Of a DNA stretch of 64,000 nucleotides, positions 33,010 through 40,607 are shown piece after piece. The stretch is taken from the NCBI RefSeq assembly GCF_900129025.1, contig NZ_FQUM01000010.1:1-64000 (forward strand), given 5' to 3'. Below the pieces are notes generated by a model. It did not search any database and was not told where the DNA came from. It worked only from the letters and a program-made list of their open reading frames with translations. Source of the stretch: Mariniphaga anaerophila (GTDB lineage: Bacteria > Bacteroidota > Bacteroidia > Bacteroidales > Prolixibacteraceae). A program made the translations under genes and the position numbers. Each line of letters starts with the position of its first letter. The first letter of the stretch is position 1.

Positions 33010-34806
33010 ATGAAAATTGATGAGTTAATACAATCTGTTGTTCTGGAAGCTTTAAAAAAGCTTTATGATTTTGAGGCTTCAAAAGAGTCTGTTCAGTTAC
33101 AAAATACCCGTAAAGATTTTGACGGTGACATTACGCTTGTTGTTTTTCCGTTTTTAAGGTATTCAAAAAAGAAACCGGAAGATACCGCCAAAGAAATCGG
33201 GGAATACCTACAGGAAAATGTTGACGAGATAAAATCCTACAATGTTGTAAAAGGATTTCTTAACCTGGAAATTGACAATAATTATTGGCTTGGGAGAATT
33301 CAGAAAGCCTGGGGTGACGAAATTTTTGGGCATCAGAAGCCTTCAGAAAAACAGAAGACAGCAATGGTTGAGTACTCATCGCCAAATACAAATAAACCGC
33401 TGCATTTGGGGCATATTCGTAATAACCTGTTAGGATACTCCCTGTCCGAAATTTTAAAAGCAAATAACTACCACGTTGTTAAAACAAATATTGTAAACGA
33501 TAGGGGAATTCATATTTGTAAATCGATGCTCGCCTGGCAGAAATGGGGAAATCAACAAACACCTGAAAACTCGGGTATGAAAGGAGATCACCTGGTGGGT
33601 GATTTATACGTGGCATTCGATAAGCATTACAAAGCAGAAATTGCAGAGCTTTTGAATAACGGAATGTCACAAAAGGAGGCAGAAGATCAGGCTCCTTCAA
33701 TCCAGGAAGCCCGGGATATGTTGCGCAAATGGGAGGCAGGCGATTCAGAGGTTGTTCAGCTTTGGAAAACTATGAATAGCTGGGTTTACGAAGGATTTGA
33801 CACAACTTACAAACGACTGGGAGTAGATTTTGATAAAATTTATTACGAGTCTGAAACCTATCTTGTAGGAAAAGATGAAGTTTTGAGGGGACTGGAAGAA
33901 GGAATTTTCTACAAAAAAGAAGACGGATCGGTTTGGGCAGATTTGACCGACGAAGGCCTCGACCAGAAATTGCTTCTTAGAAGCGATGGAACCTCTGTGT
34001 ATATGACTCAGGATATCGGTACTGCAAAAATGCGATTCAAGGATTTTGATATTGATAAGATGATTTACGTTGTAGGTAACGAACAAAATTATCATTTCCA
34101 GGTGCTGGCAATATTGCTGGATAAATTGGGTTACGACTGGGGAAAAGGGCTTCATCATTTTTCATATGGTATGGTAGAACTGCCTTCCGGTAAAATGAAG
34201 TCAAGAGAAGGGACTGTAGTAGACGCAGACGACCTGATGGATGGGATGGTCGATGTTGCCCGGAAAATGGCTGAGGAGTTGGGAAAACTCGATTCATTAA
34301 CGCAGGAAGAGGCAGAAAAAACGTATGAGATGATTGCGTTGGGCGCTTTAAAATATTTCATATTGAAGGTTGACCCCAAAAAGAATATGATGTTTAACCC
34401 CGAAGAGTCTATCGATTTTAATGGAAACACAGGCCCGTTCATTCAATATACACATGCGCGCATCAAGTCGGTATTGAGAAAGGCCGCAGAAAAAGGCCTG
34501 GATATAAAAGAAAACTTTGCCGTTTCGCCAACAACTATTTCAAATAAGGAAAAAGATTTAATGAAACGTATTACCCAGTTTCCTGAAGCTGTAAAGGAAG
34601 CAGGCATCAATTATAGTCCGGCTGTTGTTGCAAATTATTGCTATGAATTGGCAAAAGAGTTTAACCAGTTTTATCACGATCATCCAATTCTTACAGAGCA
34701 AGATAGCGTTGTTCGGGATATGCGGTTGTTGCTGTCTGCAACGGTTGGAAAAGTAATAAAAAGCGGAATGAAATTACTTGGAATAGAAGTTCCGGATAGA
34801 ATGTAA
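33010..34806 (+). CDS. argS: Arginyl-tRNA synthetase
   Basis: I use the ATG at 33010 (MKIDELIQSVVLEAL); an in-frame TTG 24 nt upstream overlaps the promoter and is not credible. The 598-residue class I synthetase charges tRNA-Arg. The N-terminal additional domain (residues 1-110) precedes the HIGH-type motif SPNTNKPLHLGHIRNN. The KMSKS counterpart is SGKMKSREGTVVDADDL, as usual for Bacteroidetes ArgRS. The C-terminal DALR anticodon-binding domain contains NGNTGPFIQYTHARIKSVL and ends MKLLGIEVPDRM. It is a single gene with its own promoter and terminator. Confidence 0.97.
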   Translation: MKIDELIQSVVLEALKKLYDFEASKESVQLQNTRKDFDGDITLVVFPFLRYSKKKPEDTAKEIGEYLQENVDEIKSYNVVKGFLNLEIDNNYWLGRIQKAWGDEIFGHQKPSEKQKTAMVEYSSPNTNKPLHLGHIRNNLLGYSLSEILKANNYHVVKTNIVNDRGIHICKSMLAWQKWGNQQTPENSGMKGDHLVGDLYVAFDKHYKAEIAELLNNGMSQKEAEDQAPSIQEARDMLRKWEAGDSEVVQLWKTMNSWVYEGFDTTYKRLGVDFDKIYYESETYLVGKDEVLRGLEEGIFYKKEDGSVWADLTDEGLDQKLLLRSDGTSVYMTQDIGTAKMRFKDFDIDKMIYVVGNEQNYHFQVLAILLDKLGYDWGKGLHHFSYGMVELPSGKMKSREGTVVDADDLMDGMVDVARKMAEELGKLDSLTQEEAEKTYEMIALGALKYFILKVDPKKNMMFNPEESIDFNGNTGPFIQYTHARIKSVLRKAAEKGLDIKENFAVSPTTISNKEKDLMKRITQFPEAVKEAGINYSPAVVANYCYELAKEFNQFYHDHPILTEQDSVVRDMRLLLSATVGKVIKSGMKLLGIEVPDRM

Positions 34807-34832
34807 AAAAGGGGGGAAAGCCCCCTTTTTTT
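34805..34832 (+). terminator. Rho-independent terminator after argS
   Basis: AAAAAAGGGGG pairs with CCCCCTTTTTTT around GAAAG, immediately after the argS stop. Confidence 0.9.
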
Positions 34833-35127
34833 GATTTAATGATTGAAGGAAAAGCACCTTCCTATTTATATGTTCTGATTTTTGACAAAAGGTTACCCCT
34901 AAATTCCCGGAAAAATAAAAGAAATACAAATATTCACTCTAGCCCCTCGCATTGTTCTTATTTATCAGTAGCAAAAAAGCATTGATAAAAAAAGCAAAAA
35001 GTGAATAAAATTGTCATAAGTTTATAAAATACGATTATTTTTACGTGCCAGTGCAAGTATTTGTTCTAGAGTATTTTTTGATTTCAAAAATGGCCTTGCA
35101 CAAAAAAAAAATCACTTTTTCAGAAAA
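34833..35127. other. Intergenic region upstream of the CHAT-linked sigma operon
   Basis: No gene is visible. It is AT-rich with several A-tracts. At 34887-34899 the minus strand reads GGGGTAACCTTTT, close to the conserved motif GGGTTACCTTTT found at 35131-35142, but in the opposite direction and not facing a gene start. This could be a second binding site or chance. Confidence 0.4.
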
Positions 35128-35142
35128 TGAGGGTTACCTTTT
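35128..35142 (+). promoter_or_regulatory. Shared 15-nt motif upstream of the ECF sigma gene (putative autoregulated promoter element)
   Basis: TGAGGGTTACCTTTT lies 31 nt before the sigma ATG. The identical 15-mer occurs at 40321-40335, upstream of the double-glycine peptide gene of the same locus. The position (about -35 to -50 from the start codon) and the sharing suggest recognition by the locus-encoded ECF sigma or a dedicated regulator. Confidence 0.6.
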
Positions 35143-35173
35143 TTAAATTTAGCGAATAATATAATAGACGGAC

Positions 35174-35761
35174 ATGAAAAACTACAGTGATGAACAAATC
35201 CTGAAAGGGATATTAAGACACGATAATTTAATATTGCAGTACATCTACAAACAGTTTTACTACCAGGTAAATTTATTCATTAAAAAGAATAGTGGGAACG
35301 AAGATGATGCAAACGACATTTTTCAGGAGGCGATAATAGTCATCTACCGTAAGTTGAAAGAAAACGATTTAGTTTTTCAAACGAGTTCTTTTCAGGGGTA
35401 TCTTTTTTCGGTTTGCCGGTTTTTGTGGCTGAAACAGCTTGAAAAACGGAGAATTGAGCAGGAAAAGATAAATGATACACTGCCATTCCAGGAAGACATT
35501 TACGATGATAGCCTGGTGGAGTTGGTTGAAAAAAATGAAAAGTATGGTTTATACCAGAAACATTTTAAAACCCTGAGTACAGATTGTCAGAAGCTTTTGC
35601 AACTATTTTTCGAGAAGGTCCCGCTGTCCGAAATTGCACGGATTATGGGCTACAAAGGCGAAAAATATGCAAAAAAGAGAAAGTTTAAGTGTAAAGAACT
35701 TCTGATTAGCCGAATAAAGCAGGATACAGAATTTAAAAAAATACTTGAAGATGATACCTAA
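35174..35761 (+). CDS. ECF-like sigma factor of the CHAT module
   Basis: This 195-residue protein has sigma region 2 (about residues 20-95: QYIYKQFYYQVNLFIKKNSG, NEDDANDIFQEAIIVIYRKL, FQGYLFSVCRFLWLKQLEKR) and region 4 (about 135-185: LSTDCQKLLQLFFEKVPLSE, IARIMGYKGEKYAKKRKFKC). It would direct RNA polymerase to a small regulon. It overlaps by 11 nt with the downstream repeat/TPR membrane protein, a textbook sigma/anti-sigma arrangement. The shared motif upstream suggests autoregulation. It differs from the stand-alone ECF gene at 27.5 kb. Confidence 0.9.
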   Translation: MKNYSDEQILKGILRHDNLILQYIYKQFYYQVNLFIKKNSGNEDDANDIFQEAIIVIYRKLKENDLVFQTSSFQGYLFSVCRFLWLKQLEKRRIEQEKINDTLPFQEDIYDDSLVELVEKNEKYGLYQKHFKTLSTDCQKLLQLFFEKVPLSEIARIMGYKGEKYAKKRKFKCKELLISRIKQDTEFKKILEDDT

Positions 35762-37241
35762 AACAAAACACTTTGACTGGATTGAGGATTATTTAATGGA
35801 CGCCCTCAGCCAGCACGAAAGAAGTGAGTTTGAAACGGAGCTGGCAAGTAATAGCTTGCTGAGCGAAGAAGTAAAACTCGAAGAGGAAATTCAGTTGGCA
35901 ATAACTGAAAAAGAAGTTCTTAACCTTCGGGAAAAGTTAGAAACAGTTTCAAAACAAACAAAAGAAGGAAACACCCCTTTCAATCTTTTGGATGGTTTTG
36001 AAAATATTCAGGAGCTTTCCGAAAAATTACCCCCGGAAGAATTACTGAAGTTTTACGATTCGTTACCCAAAGCGCACATTTACCAGCACGAGCTGGCTTC
36101 AAATGAAAATATTCACGAGTTTTTCAGGGAACAGAATATTCCCGGGTTGGAAAACGACTTGGCTTTCGAAGATTCAGAAGACGATGATTTTGAATTGGAA
36201 GGGTTGGAAGAAGCAATTCTTGAAAGCGATGTGCTGAACCTGAGAGAAACTCTTGGAAAAGTTTCTACATCTGTTCGTGTACAATGTTCGTCAGACGAAG
36301 TCGACCGGTATCTTAACGGCGAATTGTCAGCGCAGGAATTAGAGCGGTTTGAACAGGAACTTGCTGTGAACAGCATTCTGCAAAAAGAAGTTGCGTTGCA
36401 CAGAGAAATGGAAGGTGCTCTGATGGAGCTGGATATAATGAATTTGAGAGATGAAATTTCACACCTGATGGGTGCTGAAACCTCTTGGAATGTTTCTGAA
36501 AAGCAGATTGAAGACTTCATTTCGGGCTCGCTGGTAGGAGAGGAGCTGGAGCTGTTTCGCTCAGAATTAAACGAGAATTCAGATTTGAAAGCAGAGGTTG
36601 CTTTACGACGAAATGTTGACATGGCCGTTAGCGAGACGGAAATCTTTGCTTTACGAAACGAGTTGGAGAAAGCTAGGAATGACGCAAGAAGTAAAGAAAT
36701 AAAATCTTTGATACCTGACACAAAAGTTCAACATATGAACTGGTGGAGAGCCGGTGTTGCCGTGGCAGTTGTTTTATTTGCCATAGCCGGCATTTTTAAT
36801 AACGAATTTGGAAACCTTAACCGAACCTATGATAACTATTACCAGCAGCCTGAATGGGCTCCTCAGAGGTCTGTTAGTGCTGATATTGGTGTGCTACAAC
36901 AAGCCAACGGTTATTTCGTAGATGGAGAATACGAAAAAGCGCTTCTGCTTTATGATAAGGCGATAAAAGAAAATGAAGACAAGTTCGTTTTTCAATTCTA
37001 TAAAGCAGCCAGTCTGCAAAGCCTCGATCGATTTGAAGAAGCCATCCCTGAATATTCAAAGGTTATAGAGCATGGTGATAATATGTTTGTAGACGAAGCG
37101 GAATGGTATAAGGCTTTGTGCTACATAAAACTTGAAAGAAAGGATGCTGCCCATGAACAACTCCTGGCAATCATAAGCAAGAACGGTTATTATGCAAAAG
37201 ATGCGAAAGCTGTTTTAAGAAAAACCAGATTCCTTTTTTGA
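35751..37241 (+). CDS. Transmembrane protein with repeated anti-sigma-like units and periplasmic TPRs (putative anti-sigma factor)
   Basis: I use the ATG at 35751, overlapping the sigma stop by 11 nt; an in-frame TTG two codons earlier is less likely. The 496-residue protein has a cytoplasmic part of four related units. The clearest start at about residues 10 (WIEDYLMDALSQHERSEFET), 182 (DEVDRYLNGELSAQELERFE) and 250 (EKQIEDFISGSLVGEELELF); each ends in an LR-x-x-L motif (VLNLREKL, IMNLRDEI, IFALRNEL). A partial unit lies between about 84 and 175. One membrane helix follows (about 333-351, GVAVAVVLFAIAGIF), then three TPR-like helix pairs outside (about 381-490). The 'YLxGxLsxxExxxFE' pattern is that of anti-sigma N-termini, but without zinc ligands. 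Its role as the inhibitor of the adjacent sigma is inference. Confidence 0.72.
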   Translation: MIPKTKHFDWIEDYLMDALSQHERSEFETELASNSLLSEEVKLEEEIQLAITEKEVLNLREKLETVSKQTKEGNTPFNLLDGFENIQELSEKLPPEELLKFYDSLPKAHIYQHELASNENIHEFFREQNIPGLENDLAFEDSEDDDFELEGLEEAILESDVLNLRETLGKVSTSVRVQCSSDEVDRYLNGELSAQELERFEQELAVNSILQKEVALHREMEGALMELDIMNLRDEISHLMGAETSWNVSEKQIEDFISGSLVGEELELFRSELNENSDLKAEVALRRNVDMAVSETEIFALRNELEKARNDARSKEIKSLIPDTKVQHMNWWRAGVAVAVVLFAIAGIFNNEFGNLNRTYDNYYQQPEWAPQRSVSADIGVLQQANGYFVDGEYEKALLLYDKAIKENEDKFVFQFYKAASLQSLDRFEEAIPEYSKVIEHGDNMFVDEAEWYKALCYIKLERKDAAHEQLLAIISKNGYYAKDAKAVLRKTRFLF

Positions 37242-37407
37242 AAATTTGATTCATTAAACTTGATTTTTACACATTCCAATACGTTCTTTAAAAGTCTGAA
37301 AAAACTATCGAAATAAAAGCGTTAAGCTTGAAAACCACACATTTTTATTTACGCTTTTGTTTTCTGTTCATCCACGAAAATTTAGCTCGTTATTGAAACT
37401 ACACATT

Positions 37408-40266
37408 CTATTCTATTCGATTTTTTCGAGCCTTTTTTAACCGGATGAACTGGTCGATAGCAATGCCCGCAAGGGCAAGGACTAAAAGTCCAAAGAAATA
37501 GTAATCATAGCTTCTAAAGAGAGGTTTTGCATTGCCGATGCTTACGTAACCAAGCCAATAGTGAGGATGCGCCATGCGCGGATTGGCATTTTCCAAATAA
37601 CTTAGCTTTGCCAATCGAAGCGCCTCGTCGGTAGGTCTTCCTTTTTTTAGGTTTTGGTAAAAAGAACTCATTATTTTAGTTCCGGCATTGTCTTCAACTT
37701 CCCAAAGCGTCATTACTATCGTGGGACATCCGGCATATAGAAACCCCCGGGCAAGGCTCATAACACCTTCCCCTTTTTTTAAGTTTCCTGCTCCGGTATT
37801 ACATGCACTTAATACGGTTAAACGTGCATTGAGGTCAAGATTATATACATCTGCAGTATTTAGCCAACCATCGTTATAAGGCTGATTGCTATTGTTTTGA
37901 GAAAATGCCAGTCGCGAAAAAGCCGGCAGTGAATCATTAATAAATGCGTGCATTGCCAGATGTAAGATGTCATAGTCTTCGCTTTGTTCCCTAAAGTTTT
38001 TTTCTGTAGCATCTTCGCTTCTGAATAACTGCATCCTTATTTCATCAGATATAAGATCGACCTCACGTTGTACTCCGGGTAACGGATTTAAAATCAGTTT
38101 GTCGTTTTCGAAAGTAACTGTATCTGAGTTGTATATGGGAGCAAATGCAAGAAGCTTGTTTTTTGCTTTCCGTTTTGTTCGGTTGAACTTAAATAGTAGA
38201 TTGGCAGAGTAGGCATAATTTACCGCGTTTTCCTTAATAAGATATGGAAGGGTATTAAAATGTATCGTTTGGGACGTGTCGGGCATTTCAGTTAAAAATG
38301 CATCAAAAGGCAGGTAATTTAGTTTTCCATCCGGTATAATCGTAATTTTTTTGTTCTGAATGTCATCGGCAAAAGGATACAGTAGTTTTATGTATAATTT
38401 ATGAGCTGCAACACAAAAATCTTTAGAATTCTCATTCTTTGTAAACAGATATGCCGGATTTGACATAAATCGGAATGTTTCTTCAATGGACTTTATAAAT
38501 GATGAGTCGATATCTATTTTGTGAAAAGACAAATTCCCTTCTGAAAAAAGGAAGGCATATAACTCTGGAATAGAGTCTGTTTCGTTAAAAGCGTATTCGA
38601 TTAAAACCTCGTTATCATTTAAGCTTTGGTGAACTGTATTTGAAGAAATGTATTCGTCAGCATATTTAAGTTCGTAATAATCACTGTAGTTTTTTTCTAA
38701 ATAGTTATTGAGTTCGTCGCGTTGTTTTTTTAACTGAAACAACATTGAGTCAGCCGATGCAATCTCCAAATGGTTGGGTTTTTCTGCTCTCTTTAAGTCA
38801 AATAGCTTCTCGTTTTGATTTGTAATGCTGTAGTTTAGAGTGCGTTCAAGTTCTGTTAGACTGTCTGGAACCAAGCTGTTTTCTCTTGCTAGCTGATCTG
38901 ACAGTTTGTCGAAAACAGAGCTTGCCTTTAGTCTTTCCGCATTAACAAAAGCGAATTCGATAATTTTAGGATTTGTTTCTATTTCAGTGGCTTTGTATGC
39001 TGTCTGTACAATTTTATTGAAAGTGGCACCCTCCAATTCTGCTAACTGTATTTTACTCTCATCAGAGTATAGCTCCTTTCGGGCCTGCTGAATTAGTCCT
39101 GCCGTAATTTCGTAATATTCAAGCGCTTTTTCTATGGACTCTTTCCGTTTTGGATGAGTTGTGTCTGTGTATATATCTGAGATTTTAGTGTACGTATCGG
39201 CAATTAGTTTTAAAAGTTCAAGGCTTTGGGTTAACGAGTAACTATTGCCGGCAGAGAAAGAGGTGCTGGAAAGGCTGTCTGTGTCAACCCCAAGCGCTTT
39301 TATCCCTTTTTTATAGTATGTGATTGCTTCTGTAAGATTAGCTGTTTTCCTGCTTCTGAAATTGTTGATGTCGTTTGTCTCGACTATTGTATTGTCAAAA
39401 AGAAAGCCTTGGGTTTTATAATAGAAAGAAACTGCGATGCCATCGTTTATATTGTTGTCTTTTAGTGCATTACTTGCTTTTGACAAAATGCTCTTTGCTT
39501 CCTCCGTTTTGTGATACGTGATTAAAAATGTGGCAAAGTTTAGATAATCGAAAATGACATTGACTTCAGATTTGGAATAGAATTCTTCCGATAATTTGAT
39601 TGTATTTGAATAGCTCATATAGGCATTATCGAATTGTTCAATATTTTGATATATTACGGATTGTAGACTTGCGTATAATATTCTTGTGTCGGGATATGCA
39701 TTTGAGTAATTTTCTTCAATAATTTCAAGAGCACTTTCATAGTTTTTCAATCGGTTCTGAATATCGGCAATATTGTAATTTACATCAGCAATACTCCCTC
39801 GGTTTCCATCAGTACTGTATTTTTGAAAGATACGTCTGGACATTCTATAATAGTCAAGAGCTGTAATTAAGTTTAATTTTCCTTTATAAACGTTGCCAAT
39901 ATTATTATACAAACGGGCAATAGGAAGTTCATTGGACGTTGCTTCAGAAGAGTATGCTCTCTCTGCTAAGAGAAAATGTTCAATAGATTTATCCCAAGCT
40001 CCTAGATCCTTGTATATTATGCCGAGTGCATTCTGGACTACTCCATACTCATAGCTAGATTTGGAATATATTCTCTCTCTTATTTTTGCGGATACATTGA
40101 AGGAATCAATAGCCGCCTGTAGATTAGAATTTCTAAAAAAAGTAATTCCTGAATGATAAGAATCTGATGCCCGGATCGAATCCGAAGAGTAGGTCGTGCT
40201 ATGTCCTGATATACTGAAGAATAGCAATGAGAAAATTAGTAGCTGTATAGACTTGTTTCTTAACAT
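37408..40266 (-). CDS. Secreted, membrane-anchored TPR-CHAT protease
   Basis: This 952-residue protein has a signal peptide (SIQLLIFSLLFFSISGHS), about ten TPR-type helix pairs (residues about 30-430: AYSSEATSNELPIARLYNNI, ALDYYRMSRRIFQKY), a coiled region (about 450-550), and a CHAT (caspase-HetF-associated) domain (about 600-905). The catalytic dyad is intact: His773 in HLAMHAF and Cys822 in VLSACNTGAG, followed by GEGVMSLARGFLYAGCPTIV and LWEVEDN. A single helix (about 924-943, YFFGLLVLALAGIAIDQF) and a basic tail (LKKARKNR) anchor it, with CHAT on the periplasmic side. CHAT peptidases cleave partner proteins when their TPRs sense a signal. The gene converges on the sigma/anti-sigma-like pair and diverges from the GG peptide gene. 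The target is not known. Confidence 0.9.
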   Translation of the reverse strand: MLRNKSIQLLIFSLLFFSISGHSTTYSSDSIRASDSYHSGITFFRNSNLQAAIDSFNVSAKIRERIYSKSSYEYGVVQNALGIIYKDLGAWDKSIEHFLLAERAYSSEATSNELPIARLYNNIGNVYKGKLNLITALDYYRMSRRIFQKYSTDGNRGSIADVNYNIADIQNRLKNYESALEIIEENYSNAYPDTRILYASLQSVIYQNIEQFDNAYMSYSNTIKLSEEFYSKSEVNVIFDYLNFATFLITYHKTEEAKSILSKASNALKDNNINDGIAVSFYYKTQGFLFDNTIVETNDINNFRSRKTANLTEAITYYKKGIKALGVDTDSLSSTSFSAGNSYSLTQSLELLKLIADTYTKISDIYTDTTHPKRKESIEKALEYYEITAGLIQQARKELYSDESKIQLAELEGATFNKIVQTAYKATEIETNPKIIEFAFVNAERLKASSVFDKLSDQLARENSLVPDSLTELERTLNYSITNQNEKLFDLKRAEKPNHLEIASADSMLFQLKKQRDELNNYLEKNYSDYYELKYADEYISSNTVHQSLNDNEVLIEYAFNETDSIPELYAFLFSEGNLSFHKIDIDSSFIKSIEETFRFMSNPAYLFTKNENSKDFCVAAHKLYIKLLYPFADDIQNKKITIIPDGKLNYLPFDAFLTEMPDTSQTIHFNTLPYLIKENAVNYAYSANLLFKFNRTKRKAKNKLLAFAPIYNSDTVTFENDKLILNPLPGVQREVDLISDEIRMQLFRSEDATEKNFREQSEDYDILHLAMHAFINDSLPAFSRLAFSQNNSNQPYNDGWLNTADVYNLDLNARLTVLSACNTGAGNLKKGEGVMSLARGFLYAGCPTIVMTLWEVEDNAGTKIMSSFYQNLKKGRPTDEALRLAKLSYLENANPRMAHPHYWLGYVSIGNAKPLFRSYDYYFFGLLVLALAGIAIDQFIRLKKARKNRIE

Positions 40267-40320
40267 TTTATCCTATTTACTGAAGGTTAAAAATAACTTT
40301 TTTTCAATTTTCTTCCAATT

Positions 40321-40335
40321 TGAGGGTTACCTTTT
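40321..40335 (+). promoter_or_regulatory. Shared 15-nt motif upstream of the GG-peptide gene
   Basis: TGAGGGTTACCTTTT is identical to 35128-35142. It lies 65 nt upstream of the peptide ATG and 54 nt upstream of (divergent from) the CHAT gene start. It probably places the peptide in the regulon of the locus sigma factor. Confidence 0.6.
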
Positions 40336-40400
40336 CTTTGTTTTCGGAATATATATATAGAATGTGTGTTTTCAAGTTTAACGAATTAAATTTATTTACG

Positions 40401-40547
40401 ATGAAAAGGTTTTTTAACAACACCGAAAAAAGAAATGTAAAAGGTTTTGAAGTATTAACCTCTAATGAAATGTTAAAAGTACGTGGCGGTGGTAATCCGA
40501 GACCTATTACAAGAGATAAAGATATTTTCGAAGGCGAATCTCGCTAG
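40401..40547 (+). CDS. 48-residue double-glycine precursor-like peptide
   Basis: I use the ATG at 40401 (MKRFFNNTEKRNVKGFEVLT), preceded by an AT-rich leader; the longer upstream reading is not credible because it spans the shared promoter motif. The leader part ends SNEMLKVRGG, the double-glycine pattern of Bacteroidetes natural-product/bacteriocin-type precursors (LxxxEMxxVxGG). The remaining core would be 18 residues, GNPRPITRDKDIFEGESR, strongly charged and without Cys. It may be processed after GG and exported, or be a substrate or ligand of the adjacent CHAT protease. No C39 peptidase/ABC exporter or modification enzyme is nearby. Real expression is unproven, but leader similarity and the shared promoter motif support it. 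Confidence 0.72.
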   Translation: MKRFFNNTEKRNVKGFEVLTSNEMLKVRGGGNPRPITRDKDIFEGESR

Positions 40548-40607
40548 TTATTTCCTAATATATTTTTGATTATTGCTATTTAAGCGGCAGAACTAGTCTG
40601 TTGCGTG

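Noticed and set aside
35128-40547. The TPR-CHAT/sigma locus as part of a type III-E CRISPR system.
   Set aside because: There is no repeat array, gRAMP/Cas7-11, Cas1/Cas2 or Csx31-like gene in the window, and the CHAT protein has a signal peptide and membrane anchor.
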